This document shows, one piece after another, positions 24,972 to 32,911 of a DNA stretch of 64,000 nt (positions are counted from its first letter, which is position 1; each line of letters opens with the position of its first letter). The notes beneath the pieces are model-generated. The model had not been told where the DNA came from. It made no database searches and saw nothing but the letters and a program-made list of their open reading frames with translations. This DNA is from Brevibacillus sp051967035 (GTDB lineage: Bacteria > Bacillota > Bacilli > Brevibacillales > Brevibacillaceae), in NCBI RefSeq assembly GCF_051967035.1, contig NZ_JBQCKK010000001.1, forward strand, positions 372,001 through 436,000. Reading direction: 5' to 3'. The position numbers and the translations under genes were made by a program.

Positions 24972-25755
24972 CGGATACCACCTCCATCTCTTTCCAGACG
25001 CGATGGAACAGGTCTTGGAAGCCATCCTGATTGCGGGCGTCGAAAGGCAGGGAGTCGCGAATGGCGGCAGGGACAGCCAGTTCGCGGCTGACTCGCCCCG
25101 GATTGCGCGAAAAGATGTAGATGCGGTCGCCCATGGCAATCGATTCGGAGAGGTCGTGCGTGACCAGAATGGCGGTTTTTTTATGCTTGCGCAAGGTGGA
25201 AAAGATCAGGTCCTCCAGCTTCAGCTTCGTCTGATAGTCCAGCGCGGAAAACGGTTCATCGAGCAGCAGCACATCCGGTTGACAGGCAAGGGTGCGGACG
25301 AGGGCGACCCGTTGTCTCATGCCGCCGGACAGCTGCTGGGGAGACGCTTTGCGCACGTCGGCAAGCTCCATTTCATCGAGCAGGTGCAAGGCGTACTGCT
25401 CCGTCTCCCTGGAGCGGATTCCCTGGATGTCGAGACCGAGAAACACGTTGTCTTCAATGGAGCGCCAGTTGAACAAATAGTCCTGCTGGAGCATGTAGCC
25501 AACCTGCGGGGACGTTCCGCGGACAGGTTTTCCGTCGATCCGTACGCGGCCGGCAGTGGGCGTCTCCAGTCCCGCGATGAGAGAGAGCAGTGTCGTTTTG
25601 CCACAACCGCTAGGGCCAACCATACAGATGAACTCGCCTTCCTCCACGCGCAGGTTGATGTCCTGGACCGCCATGAACGCCCGGGTTGTGGATAAATAGA
25701 GGTGGGTCACGTGGGAAAGTTCAATCTTGGCCGGCGTAGAAGGAATCTGGTTCAT
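24952..25755 (-). CDS. ABC transporter ATP-binding protein (SsuB/TauB type)
   Basis: This is the cytoplasmic ATPase of the importer. The 267-residue protein has Walker A GPSGCGKTT near residue 52, a Q-loop, the signature LSGGMRQR, Walker B LLLDEPF and a switch His (VTHD). The ATG is at 25755, 5 bases after the stop of the binding-protein gene, with a weak GGAAGGGA ribosome site. It is the middle gene of a three-gene operon, binding protein then ATPase then permease. Confidence 0.93.
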   Translation of the reverse strand: MNQIPSTPAKIELSHVTHLYLSTTRAFMAVQDINLRVEEGEFICMVGPSGCGKTTLLSLIAGLETPTAGRVRIDGKPVRGTSPQVGYMLQQDYLFNWRSIEDNVFLGLDIQGIRSRETEQYALHLLDEMELADVRKASPQQLSGGMRQRVALVRTLACQPDVLLLDEPFSALDYQTKLKLEDLIFSTLRKHKKTAILVTHDLSESIAMGDRIYIFSRNPGRVSRELAVPAAIRDSLPFDARNQDGFQDLFHRVWKEMEVVSDAAKGH

Positions 25756-25760
25756 GACGA

Positions 25761-26753
25761 TTAATTCCCTTCCTTAGACTGTTTGGCGAAAGTGGTATTG
25801 ACCAACTTGGTGTAATCCGCCCGTTGCTTCAACTCGCCTGCCGCCTCCATGATGGCTTGCAGCTGGTTCCACTCCGCCTCCTCCAGCACCGGATCGGTGG
25901 CGTAGGAGCCTTGCTCCAGATACCTTTGTACGGCGTTCTCCAAAATCGGCGGGTCGATCTGCTCGAAGTATTTGGCGATCACGTCCGCCGTTTCCTTGGC
26001 GCTATGGCTGGCAACCCACTGTTGCCCTTTGTAGACCGCATTGGTAAACTTTTGGATAGTCGAGGCATTGCTGTCGAGGTAGCTTTGCTTCGCCATGTAG
26101 ACCGTGTAAGGAACCGTGCCGCTTTCTTTGCCGAAGGAGGCGACGACATATCCGATCCCTTCCTGCTCAAAGCGGGACGCTTCCGGCTCGAACAGCTGTA
26201 CATACTCGCCGGTTCCCGAAGCAAAGGAAGAGGCAATGTTTTTGAACTCGATATTCTGGATCAGCTCCAGATCGTTTTGCGGATGGATCTGGTGCTTTTT
26301 GAGCACGTACTCTCCGACCATTTGCGGCATACCGCCTTTGCGCTGCCCGAGGAAGACGCTGCCTTTGAGCTGGTCAAACGAAAAATGGTCGGTTGGGTGG
26401 CGAGCGACGAGGAAGGTGCCGTCTGTCTGGGTCAGCTGGGCGAAGTTGACGACGACGTCCGCTGCTCCTTGCTGGGAGACGTAAATACTCGTTTCCGAAC
26501 CGACCAAGGCGATTTCGATTCCGCCGGACAAGAGAGCGGACATCACCTTGTCGCCGCCAGGAATCGTGGCCAGCTCCACGTCCAGGCCCTCTTCCTTAAA
26601 AAATCCCTTTTCCAGCGCAACGTATTGGGGAGCGTAAAACAGGGAGCGGGTTACTTCGCCAATTCGGATGGTTTCAGAAGTGCTGGAGCAGCCGGTCAAA
26701 GCGGCGATCAGAGCCAGACAGGCAGCCAGCCCCAGCACAAAAATTCGTTTCAT
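25761..26753 (-). CDS. ABC substrate-binding lipoprotein (NMT1/SsuA type)
   Basis: This extracytoplasmic solute receptor is anchored by lipid; its signal MKRIFVLGLAACLALIAALTGC has the lipobox Cys at residue 22. The mature part is the NMT1/THI5-like SsuA fold (RIGEVTRSLFYAPQYVALEKGFF, SALLSGGIEIALVGSE). The 330 residues fit the group that binds sulfonates, nitrate or thiamine pyrimidine. I see no TPP or other riboswitch in the 130 bases upstream. The ATG at 26753 follows AGGAGG at 11 bases. It is first in the operon. Confidence 0.9.
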   Translation of the reverse strand: MKRIFVLGLAACLALIAALTGCSSTSETIRIGEVTRSLFYAPQYVALEKGFFKEEGLDVELATIPGGDKVMSALLSGGIEIALVGSETSIYVSQQGAADVVVNFAQLTQTDGTFLVARHPTDHFSFDQLKGSVFLGQRKGGMPQMVGEYVLKKHQIHPQNDLELIQNIEFKNIASSFASGTGEYVQLFEPEASRFEQEGIGYVVASFGKESGTVPYTVYMAKQSYLDSNASTIQKFTNAVYKGQQWVASHSAKETADVIAKYFEQIDPPILENAVQRYLEQGSYATDPVLEEAEWNQLQAIMEAAGELKQRADYTKLVNTTFAKQSKEGN

Positions 26754-26885
26754 GATCGGGAGTCCCTCCTTGCTAGGCTGTTGTTTGTTGTAACGTATGC
26801 GCCCAGCCAAAAAAGGGTGAATGCCTACAGACCATGACAGGCACACGCTTGCGGGAAGCTCCACGAAAGGAGAAGTGCAACAGTC

Positions 26886-27845
26886 GTGATCGTGACATTT
26901 TTAGGGACGGGATCAGGGGCGCCCACTACGCGCCGCAATGTAAGCGGAATCGGGCTGCGCTTTTTACAAGCAGGAAAATGGTGGCTGTTTGACTGCGGGG
27001 AAGGCACGCAGCATCAGCTGCTGCGCTCTCCGATGAAAATCAGCCAGCTGGACAAGATTTTCATTACGCATTTGCACGGCGACCACCTGTACGGCTTGAT
27101 CGGCTTGCTTGCCTCCCGATCGCTGCGCAACGGGGAAGCCCCTCCGCTTGCCCTGTACGGACCGCCAGGGCTTGACCGCTATTTTCGCGCGATCATGGAG
27201 GTCAGCCCGGTGCATTTGCAATATCCGCTTACGCTCAAGATCGTCAGCGAAGGCGTCGTGTACGAAGACGAGGAGGTGATCGTCACCTGCCGCAAAGCGA
27301 AGCACCGGGTGCTGTCGTTCGCCTATAGCGTCGTAGAAAAAGACAAGCCGGGAGCATTTCTGGTCGAGCGGGCCAAAGCGGCGGGAGTGCCGGCCGGGCC
27401 GTTGTTTGGCGCGTTGAAGCGGGGCGAGCAGATCACGCTGCCGGACGGGCGCGTGCTGGATGGCAAGGACTTTGTCGGCGCGCCGCAGCCTGGCCGCAAA
27501 ATCGTTTTCAGCGGCGATACGGAGCCGTGCCAAAGTGTCGAAGAGCTGGCAGCAGGAGCTGATCTCTTGGTGCACGAGGCTACGTACGCGGACCACGACA
27601 AGGAGCTGGCTGTGCGCAGCGGGCACTCCACAGCGAAGGAGGCTGCCGAGCTGGCCAAGCGGGCAGGCGTGAAGGCGCTCTGTCTGACGCACTTCAGTCC
27701 GCGCTATGAAGATGAGGACGGCGATTTTTCCATGGCGGACCTGCTGGCGGAAGCGCAGGCGATTTTTCCGCAGACGCAGCTCGCAGAGGATTTGGGCAGC
27801 ATCGCGGTAAAGCGTGTGCGAAAAACGGTGGAAGAAACCGAGTAA
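26886..27845 (+). CDS. rnz: Ribonuclease Z
   Basis: This is the tRNA 3'-end processing endonuclease of the metallo-beta-lactamase fold. Residues 1-12 (IVTFLGTGSGAP) are typical of the family. The zinc motif HLHGDHLYGL is near residue 60, an exosite-like flexible arm spans about 150-200, and SGDTEPC and HEATY supply further ligands, with LTHFSPRY late. The GTG start at 26886 has GGAG 13 bases upstream, a long spacing. The 319-residue length is normal. It is divergent from the ABC operon. Confidence 0.95.
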   Translation: MIVTFLGTGSGAPTTRRNVSGIGLRFLQAGKWWLFDCGEGTQHQLLRSPMKISQLDKIFITHLHGDHLYGLIGLLASRSLRNGEAPPLALYGPPGLDRYFRAIMEVSPVHLQYPLTLKIVSEGVVYEDEEVIVTCRKAKHRVLSFAYSVVEKDKPGAFLVERAKAAGVPAGPLFGALKRGEQITLPDGRVLDGKDFVGAPQPGRKIVFSGDTEPCQSVEELAAGADLLVHEATYADHDKELAVRSGHSTAKEAAELAKRAGVKALCLTHFSPRYEDEDGDFSMADLLAEAQAIFPQTQLAEDLGSIAVKRVRKTVEETE

Positions 27846-27967
27846 CGCTGCTATCATGAATGAACCATGGCTTCCGGCTCGCAGCAATCAGGCGTGCAGC
27901 CTGTCCGGGAAGACGTTTTTCGCCGGAAAAGCGAGCGCGCATAACGGGAGAGGAAAGGGGAAAGACG

Positions 27968-28624
27968 GTGTCCGATAGGCGGATCAGCAGGTCGATTGTC
28001 GTGCGTTACGCCATGTTTGTACTGGGGTTGTTTATCGGGGCGTTTGGCTGTGTGCTTGCGATCAAAGCCAACCTGGGAGTGGCGCCGTGGGATACGTTCC
28101 ACATCGGCTTGCAAAAAACGTTTGGATTCACGATTGGCATCTGGTCGCAGATCGTCGGCCTGGCCGTGATTGTGGCCTCCTACCTGCTGGCCAAAATCAA
28201 ACCGACCTTCGGCATGTTTTTGAACATGGTCTGTTTCGGGGGCTTTCTCGATCTGATCTTGTGGCTCGATATCGTGCCGGAGCTGTCATCTGTCTGGGCG
28301 CGCTTGGCCATGTTGCTCGTGGGCCTCGTGGTCATGAACATCGAAATCGGGATGTATTTGTCGCCTCGCCTGGGGGCCGGACCGCGTGACAGCTTCATGC
28401 TGGCGATGAACGAGCGGCTGGGCTGGAGCATTCAGAAGGTTCGGCTGATGATTGAGGTGACGGTCTTGCTTGCGGGGGCAGCACTGGGCGGCCCTGTCTC
28501 CATCGGGACGGTGCTGATCGCCCTCTTGACGGGGCCGATGATCCAGAGAACGATTCCGTTTTGGCAGTCTGTGATGAAAAAGCAATACGGCTTGCTGGAG
28601 CCGATCGAGCGTCGCGCAAGTTGA
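27968..28624 (+). CDS. YczE/YyaS-like membrane protein
   Basis: The protein has 218 residues and about five membrane helices. Two related halves carry the repeated signature ANLGVAPWDTF and PRLGAGPRDSF, as in the YitT/YczE superfamily of Bacilli. Start GTG 27968 has AAAGGGG 7 bases upstream; the longer frame from 27860 lacks a ribosome site. YczE in B. subtilis affects lipopeptide production, but nothing here supports that role. It is followed by a spore miniprotein gene. Confidence 0.85.
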   Translation: MSDRRISRSIVVRYAMFVLGLFIGAFGCVLAIKANLGVAPWDTFHIGLQKTFGFTIGIWSQIVGLAVIVASYLLAKIKPTFGMFLNMVCFGGFLDLILWLDIVPELSSVWARLAMLLVGLVVMNIEIGMYLSPRLGAGPRDSFMLAMNERLGWSIQKVRLMIEVTVLLAGAALGGPVSIGTVLIALLTGPMIQRTIPFWQSVMKKQYGLLEPIERRAS

Positions 28625-28714
28625 GCGGACGCTGTTTTTCCTCCCGGCAACTACACGCGTAACCAGAAATGGGCACTGGATGGGCGAGCGTCCAATCAAG
28701 ATTGGCTATTCGCA

Positions 28715-28723
28715 CATACAGTA
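28715..28723 (+). promoter_or_regulatory. Possible sigma-E/K -10 element
   Basis: CATACAGTA fits CATA-N3-TA, 32 bases before the 29-aa spore miniprotein. No clear -35 is visible. Confidence 0.35.
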
Positions 28724-28754
28724 TGATTAGTTGCTGACAAAGGAGGGAAAGCGA

Positions 28755-28844
28755 ATGAGTCTGTTCAACGGAGGATTCGACGATTTTGCTTTGATTCTGG
28801 TGTTGTTCGTATTGCTGACAATCGTTGCTTGCTCTTGCGACTAA
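28755..28844 (+). CDS. YjcZ-like sporulation miniprotein, 29 aa
   Basis: The product starts MSLFNGGFDDF and has one membrane helix (ALILVLFVLLTIV) and a Cys-rich end, ACSCD. This is the compact layout of YjcZ family miniproteins, which are made late in sporulation. The ATG at 28755 follows a strong AAAGGAGGG. A CATACAGTA stands about 32 bases upstream and a strong terminator follows. It is a clear relative of the genes at 4164 and 53015. Confidence 0.82.
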   Translation: MSLFNGGFDDFALILVLFVLLTIVACSCD

Positions 28845-28881
28845 CGAGGTAACACCGGCTGCATAGGTTGGCAATAGCAAG

Positions 28882-28910
28882 AGGGAGAGCGTAGCTGCTC
28901 TCCCTTTTTG
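28882..28910 (+). terminator. Terminator of the 29-aa miniprotein gene
   Basis: GAGGGAGAGC pairs with GCTCTCCC and is followed by five T. Confidence 0.8.
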
Positions 28911-28925
28911 CTGTCGCAAAATCGG

Positions 28926-29165
28926 TCAGCCCAGTCTGTCATGCACCTGCTTTTTGACGCTGGCGATTTGCTTGTCGGACAGTTTGACCCCGACAGCCTT
29001 GCTGACCTTTTGGATCAGGTCGGCCAGCTTTTTGTCATCCTTCAGATCCTTTTTCGTGATCCCCTTCGCCAATGACTTGATATCGTCCATTTTCCATTTT
29101 TTCTTGCTCTTCTTGTTGATTTTTTTCAGGAGATCGCCTGTGTTTTTGCCTTTTGCTTTTGCCAT
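28926..29165 (-). CDS. SpoVIF-like sporulation protein, 79 aa
   Basis: This small, very basic protein carries the N-terminal Lys block KKINKKSKKKWKMDD and then the segment IKSLAKGITKKDLKDDKKLADLIQKV. A helix ending VSKAVGVKLSDKQIASVKKQV follows. That order (Asp-led helix, KDxKxx, LI-x-VS, and a terminal KExE-like helix) fits the stage VI sporulation protein F family, needed for coat assembly in B. subtilis. The match is to the family pattern from memory. The ATG at 29165 has AGAGGAG about 10 bases upstream. Confidence 0.72.
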   Translation of the reverse strand: MAKAKGKNTGDLLKKINKKSKKKWKMDDIKSLAKGITKKDLKDDKKLADLIQKVSKAVGVKLSDKQIASVKKQVHDRLG

Positions 29166-29356
29166 GCCGCACTCGCTCCTCTCTTCCGATGAATTTGCGC
29201 CTGCCCTTGCAAATATATGGGAGAAGCCTCCTGTTTGCTTGGACAGAGCGACCGGGTCAATCGCCTATTTTGTCGGCTATGTGCGAATGCCCAAAGAGAC
29301 ACAGGCGGCTGCGACATAAGATGTGGCAACGCCATGCATGACAGGAGGCTAGCAGG

Positions 29357-30292
29357 TTGAAAATCATCAGCTTTCAGCGGGGGATGCCCTTTCACGAAAT
29401 TTTGACCGATTTGCAGAAAAAAGTGATGACCAAAACGGAAAGACTTCCTTGGCGATGCTACGATGACTGGGGTTGTCTGTGCATCAAGGAACACATATAC
29501 GAGCAGCACTGCGAGCATTTTCGCAGGTATGAGGCGATGGTAGAGGAGAACGTGACGGTAAACGTGCACGCCAAGACAGAGACAGAGGGCGAAGACGAAA
29601 TCCCGTGGGGCGTCCGCTATGTCGGAGCAGAGCGGCTGTGGCGCAAAGGCAGGGGGGAGGGCGTGAAAGTCGCCGTCATTGACACGGGAATCTCCCGCGA
29701 TCATTTTGACTTGAAAGGCCGGATCAAAGGCGGCGTTCATTTTGTACGGGGCAAGCAAAACGGGCACGGCACGCATGTGGCCGGCATTATTGTGGCGGAG
29801 ATGAACCAGCGCGGGATTGTCGGTGTGTCTCCCGAAGCCCACCTGTACGACGTGCGCGCGTTTGACCACGAAGGCAAAGCGTCGCTGTCGACGATTTTGC
29901 AGGCGTTGCAGTGGTCGATCGCCAATCAAATGGATATCATCAATATGAGCTTCGGCATGCCGCAGTACAGCGAGGCGTTGGCGCGCGCGGTGGAAAAGGC
30001 GCACGAGCACGGCATCGTCATGGTCGCTTCTGCGGGAAATAGCGGGGGAGAGGCAGAATATCCGGCCAGGTACAAAGGCGTCATGGGGGTTAGCGCCATC
30101 GATCAGTCGGGCAGGCTGGCGTCGTTCAGCGCACGCGGCAAAGGGGTAAACAGGAAAGCGCCCGGCGTGGAAATTTTATCGACCTGGCCCGGCAACCAGT
30201 TCAAAAAGCTGAACGGAACCTCCATGGCTGCCCCGCACGTTACCGGTCTGATGGCGCTCGAAATCGGCCGCAAGCGAAACAAAAGGAAATAG
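29357..30292 (+). CDS. S8 subtilisin-like serine protease without signal peptide
   Basis: The catalytic triad motifs are intact: Asp in VAVIDTGIS, His in GHGTHVAGI and Ser in NGTSMAAPH, plus the oxyanion Asn in SAGNSGG. Residues 1-85 form an N-terminal region without a secretion signal. It has four Cys (34, 40, 42, 52) and then a short linker, EGEDEIPWGVRYV. The start is TTG 29357 with AGGAGG 8 bases upstream. It may act inside the cell or mother cell, or be released on lysis. The SpoVIF-like gene lies next to it, divergent. Confidence 0.9.
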   Translation: MKIISFQRGMPFHEILTDLQKKVMTKTERLPWRCYDDWGCLCIKEHIYEQHCEHFRRYEAMVEENVTVNVHAKTETEGEDEIPWGVRYVGAERLWRKGRGEGVKVAVIDTGISRDHFDLKGRIKGGVHFVRGKQNGHGTHVAGIIVAEMNQRGIVGVSPEAHLYDVRAFDHEGKASLSTILQALQWSIANQMDIINMSFGMPQYSEALARAVEKAHEHGIVMVASAGNSGGEAEYPARYKGVMGVSAIDQSGRLASFSARGKGVNRKAPGVEILSTWPGNQFKKLNGTSMAAPHVTGLMALEIGRKRNKRK

Positions 30293-30302
30293 GCGAAGAC
30301 GC

Positions 30303-30345
30303 AACAAGCTCCATGGCAGCGAGGTGGCCACGGAGCTTGTTTTGT
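30303..30345. terminator. Bidirectional terminator
   Basis: AACAAGCTCC pairs with GGAGCTTGTT, with a T-run on the plus side, between convergent genes. Confidence 0.75.
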
Positions 30346-30372
30346 TTGTTTCGGTTTGCTTTCCCCGCAGGA

Positions 30373-30699
30373 TTACTGATGGACTTTGGTGTCATGATCT
30401 TGCTGGACGCGAAACCATATATTAAGATCATTAATGACGCTGGCTAATTCATGGATTTCGCTGTTCAGCTCACAAGAACGGGCGAAATTTTCCTCTTCGG
30501 ACAACTGCTTGGTCTTTTCGATAATGACAGCTTCCACCCGCTGGATCTGATCCGGGATGGTCGCGCGGATTTCTTCCCACTCCATCAAAATGTCCGCGCG
30601 TTCCGCATGCGAATAAGCCTCCCAGGGCATATCCAATGCAGGAAGGCGAATGCCTAATCGTTCATCGAAAACAAAATAATTGCGCAAAGGTGAACTCAC
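30373..30699 (-). CDS. Hypothetical helical protein, 108 aa
   Basis: I do not recognise the family. The first 30 residues (VSSPLRNYFVFDERLGIRLP) are followed by long amphipathic helices rich in Glu (AERADILMEWEEIRATIPDQIQRVE) and ending in VQQDHDTK. It has no signal or membrane segment and might be a coiled-coil adaptor. The likely start is GTG 30699, with GGAGG 6 bases upstream. It is divergent from the UPF0178 gene with a 71-base gap. Confidence 0.7.
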   Translation of the reverse strand: MSSPLRNYFVFDERLGIRLPALDMPWEAYSHAERADILMEWEEIRATIPDQIQRVEAVIIEKTKQLSEEENFARSCELNSEIHELASVINDLNIWFRVQQDHDTKVHQ

Positions 30700-30770
30700 T
30701 CCTCTCCTCCTCCATCATACCAAAAACGGGACAGCGCGGGGAGAGAGAAAAGCGCACGAAAGGAATTGGC

Positions 30771-31223
30771 ATGCAAAAAGGACGCGTTCTCATTGATGCC
30801 GACGCCTGCCCACGCCAGGCGCTCGCCATCGCACAGGAGCTGTGCAAGGAGTTCGGCTGGCTCTGCCTGACCTTTGCCAGCTACCATCATCAGATTGGCT
30901 CTGCGCATCACGTAACGGTCGATGCAGGGCCGCAGGCGGTCGATTTGCGGCTCGCCAACGAAACCCGTCCGGGGGATGTGGTCGTAACACAGGACATCGG
31001 ACTGGCCGCGCTCGTTCTCGGCAAAAGGGCGCGAGCGCTGACGCCGCACGGACTGCTCATGGAGCCGGAGCGGATTGCGTTTCATTTGGAGGAGAGAAAC
31101 GAAAAAGCCCGCTATCGTCGCGGGGGAGGAAGAACGCGAGGGCCGTCGGCACGCACGCGTGAAGATGACCGGCGCTTTGCGGCTGTGCTGCGTTCGTTGT
31201 TGGAAGGAGGGGAACACGCATGA
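30771..31223 (+). CDS. UPF0178 (DUF188, YaiI/YqxD) family protein
   Basis: The family signature is clear: VLIDADACPR near the N-terminus, then VDAGPQAVDLRLAN, GDVVVTQDIGLAALVL, and the C-terminal RTRGPSARTREDDRRF. The conserved Asp residues suggest a PIN-like nuclease fold, but activity is unproven in the family. The ATG at 30771 has AAAGGA 6-7 bases upstream; the frame from 30636 is too long. The stop overlaps the PAP2 start (ATGA), so the two are translationally coupled. Confidence 0.9.
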   Translation: MQKGRVLIDADACPRQALAIAQELCKEFGWLCLTFASYHHQIGSAHHVTVDAGPQAVDLRLANETRPGDVVVTQDIGLAALVLGKRARALTPHGLLMEPERIAFHLEERNEKARYRRGGGRTRGPSARTREDDRRFAAVLRSLLEGGEHA

Positions 31224-31888
31224 ACGGGACGGTCAAAGACAAAGGATTGCTTGTTGGCGGCATCGTCTTTGCGCTGCTCGGAGTCTGGATGTTTCGCCAG
31301 TACATAGCAGGCCAGGTAGCGGGGATGGATCAGGCGGGTTTTGCGTTTGTCGCCGACGTCCGCTCGGATGCGGCTACGAGCTTTTTCCAGCTGCTCACGG
31401 CTTTGGGAGACGCCACGATCCTGGCGCCGCTCTGCGTCGTGCTGATCGTGGCCTTTTCCGTCAAAGGACACAGGCTGGAGGCAGCCGTGATCCTCTTGAC
31501 AGCAGGGGGGAGCGAGATCGCAAACGAGCTGTTGAAGCGGGTGTTTGCCCGTCCCCGACCTGTCGGCTTCCATCTGGTGGAGCTGCCGGATTCGTTTTCG
31601 TTTCCAAGCGGCCACGCGATGATCGCTCCTTGCTTTTACCTCATGCTGGCCTTCCTGATCGCTCGCTGGTATCGGGAGAAAAGCTGGTCGGCGTACATAC
31701 AGCCGGTTGCGCTCGTCGTCGTCCTGCTGCTGGCGGCAAGCCGCGTATACCTCGGCGTGCATTACTTGAGCGACGTGCTTACGGGATTTTGCCTGTCGCT
31801 GTGCTGGTATTTTCTCGTGCGCTGGGGCTATGAAAGAAGGTTGGGGCGACGAGGGGCCATCGTCGATTCCCTCCCGCAATCGCGCTAG
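31220..31888 (+). CDS. PAP2-family membrane phosphatase
   Basis: This is a type 2 phosphatidic acid phosphatase-like enzyme of 222 residues and about six membrane helices. The three active-site motifs are KRVFARPRPV, PSGHA and SRVYLGVHYLSDV. It probably hydrolyses a lipid phosphate such as undecaprenyl pyrophosphate, phosphatidic acid or phosphatidylglycerophosphate; the motif cannot tell which. It is coupled to UPF0178 by a 4-base overlap and convergent with the LysR gene downstream. Confidence 0.92.
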   Translation: MNGTVKDKGLLVGGIVFALLGVWMFRQYIAGQVAGMDQAGFAFVADVRSDAATSFFQLLTALGDATILAPLCVVLIVAFSVKGHRLEAAVILLTAGGSEIANELLKRVFARPRPVGFHLVELPDSFSFPSGHAMIAPCFYLMLAFLIARWYREKSWSAYIQPVALVVVLLLAASRVYLGVHYLSDVLTGFCLSLCWYFLVRWGYERRLGRRGAIVDSLPQSR

Positions 31889-31893
31889 ACTTG

Positions 31894-32778
31894 CTAGGTG
31901 GTCGAATACCCTAATTCACTCATGAGACTCAGCCATTTTTCCACGCTGGGTTTATTTTTTTTGTCTTTCGGCAGAACGATGTACGCAGAGCGCTTCGGAG
32001 GTTTGTTTCCGGTAATCGGCAGTTCCTTGAGCGTTCCGGCAGTCAGCTCTGCCTTGACAGCGGACCGGGTCAACAGGCTGACGCCCAGCCCTTCCTTGAT
32101 CAAATCGATGGCCAGCTCCGCCTTGTCGACGGTCAGCTTGGGCACGTAGTTGCGCGGCAGCGTCTGTCTGATCCACTCGTTGAAGGGCGGTCCCCAGTTC
32201 ATGTAGATGAGCGGCAGGTGGCGAAGCTCGCGCGAGTCGACGTGAGTAGCCTTCGCGACGCTGCTCTGCGGACAGCAGACGAGGACGATTTCATCGTCCC
32301 AGGTGGGAATGACCTCAAAGTTCGGCAAAGACGGCGGCACGTACACGATTCCGATCTGAATGACGTTGTCGAGCAAATACTGGATGACGTCGGAGGAATG
32401 CCCGGTTTTGGTGCTGATGGCGATTTGCGGATAGCGGTAATGATACTCTTTCAGAATCGGTTCGAGCGTAGACGTCCAGATGGCGTTCAGGCTGCCGATG
32501 GACAAGTAATCTTCATAAGGCTGAAGAGAAGCTACTTCGCTCAGCGCCTCGTGGGACAGCTTGAGGATTCTTTCGGCGTAGGGCAAAAGCGTCAAGCCCG
32601 CCTGTGTGATTTCCACACTTCGCTTGTCGCGGATGAAAAGCGGCTTCCCGACTTTTTCTTCCAGTTGCTTGATTCGCATGGTCACCGTAGACTGGACGAG
32701 GTGGAGCATCTCCGCAGCCTTGGTGAAGTTTTTGGTCTGTGCCAACGTGTAAAAGGCACGCAGTTGTTCGAAGTCCAT
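31894..32778 (-). CDS. LysR-type transcriptional regulator
   Basis: The N-terminal winged helix-turn-helix is clear (MDFEQLRAFYTLAQTKNFTKAAEMLH, MRIKQLEEKVG), followed by an effector-binding domain to residue 294. The ATG at 32778 was preferred because the family always begins with this motif; its ribosome site is weak. It is divergent from an MFS transporter with about 130 bases between. A symmetric site at 32797-32811 supports control of the pair. The effector is not identifiable. Confidence 0.93.
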   Translation of the reverse strand: MDFEQLRAFYTLAQTKNFTKAAEMLHLVQSTVTMRIKQLEEKVGKPLFIRDKRSVEITQAGLTLLPYAERILKLSHEALSEVASLQPYEDYLSIGSLNAIWTSTLEPILKEYHYRYPQIAISTKTGHSSDVIQYLLDNVIQIGIVYVPPSLPNFEVIPTWDDEIVLVCCPQSSVAKATHVDSRELRHLPLIYMNWGPPFNEWIRQTLPRNYVPKLTVDKAELAIDLIKEGLGVSLLTRSAVKAELTAGTLKELPITGNKPPKRSAYIVLPKDKKNKPSVEKWLSLMSELGYSTT

Positions 32779-32796
32779 AGCGTGTGTTTCCCTCTT

Positions 32797-32811
32797 ATCT
32801 AAATATTTGAT
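32797..32811. promoter_or_regulatory. Candidate LysR operator
   Basis: ATCTAAATATTTGAT is symmetric at most positions (ATC-N-AA ... TT-N-GAT) and has the T-N11-A form. It sits 18 bases upstream of the LysR start. Confidence 0.55.
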
Positions 32812-32911
32812 AACTATATACAAAAACGTTCGTTTCCCAAATTATACCCTGTTCTTTACGCTGGGGATATCCCTAAATCAGGAGAGGCAGAGGGGGAGCG
32901 AGGGGTATCGA

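Noticed and set aside
26754..26885. TPP riboswitch for the NMT1-type ABC operon
   Set aside because: The upstream 130 bases contain no TPP core (CUGAGA ... ACCUGA) on the operon strand.
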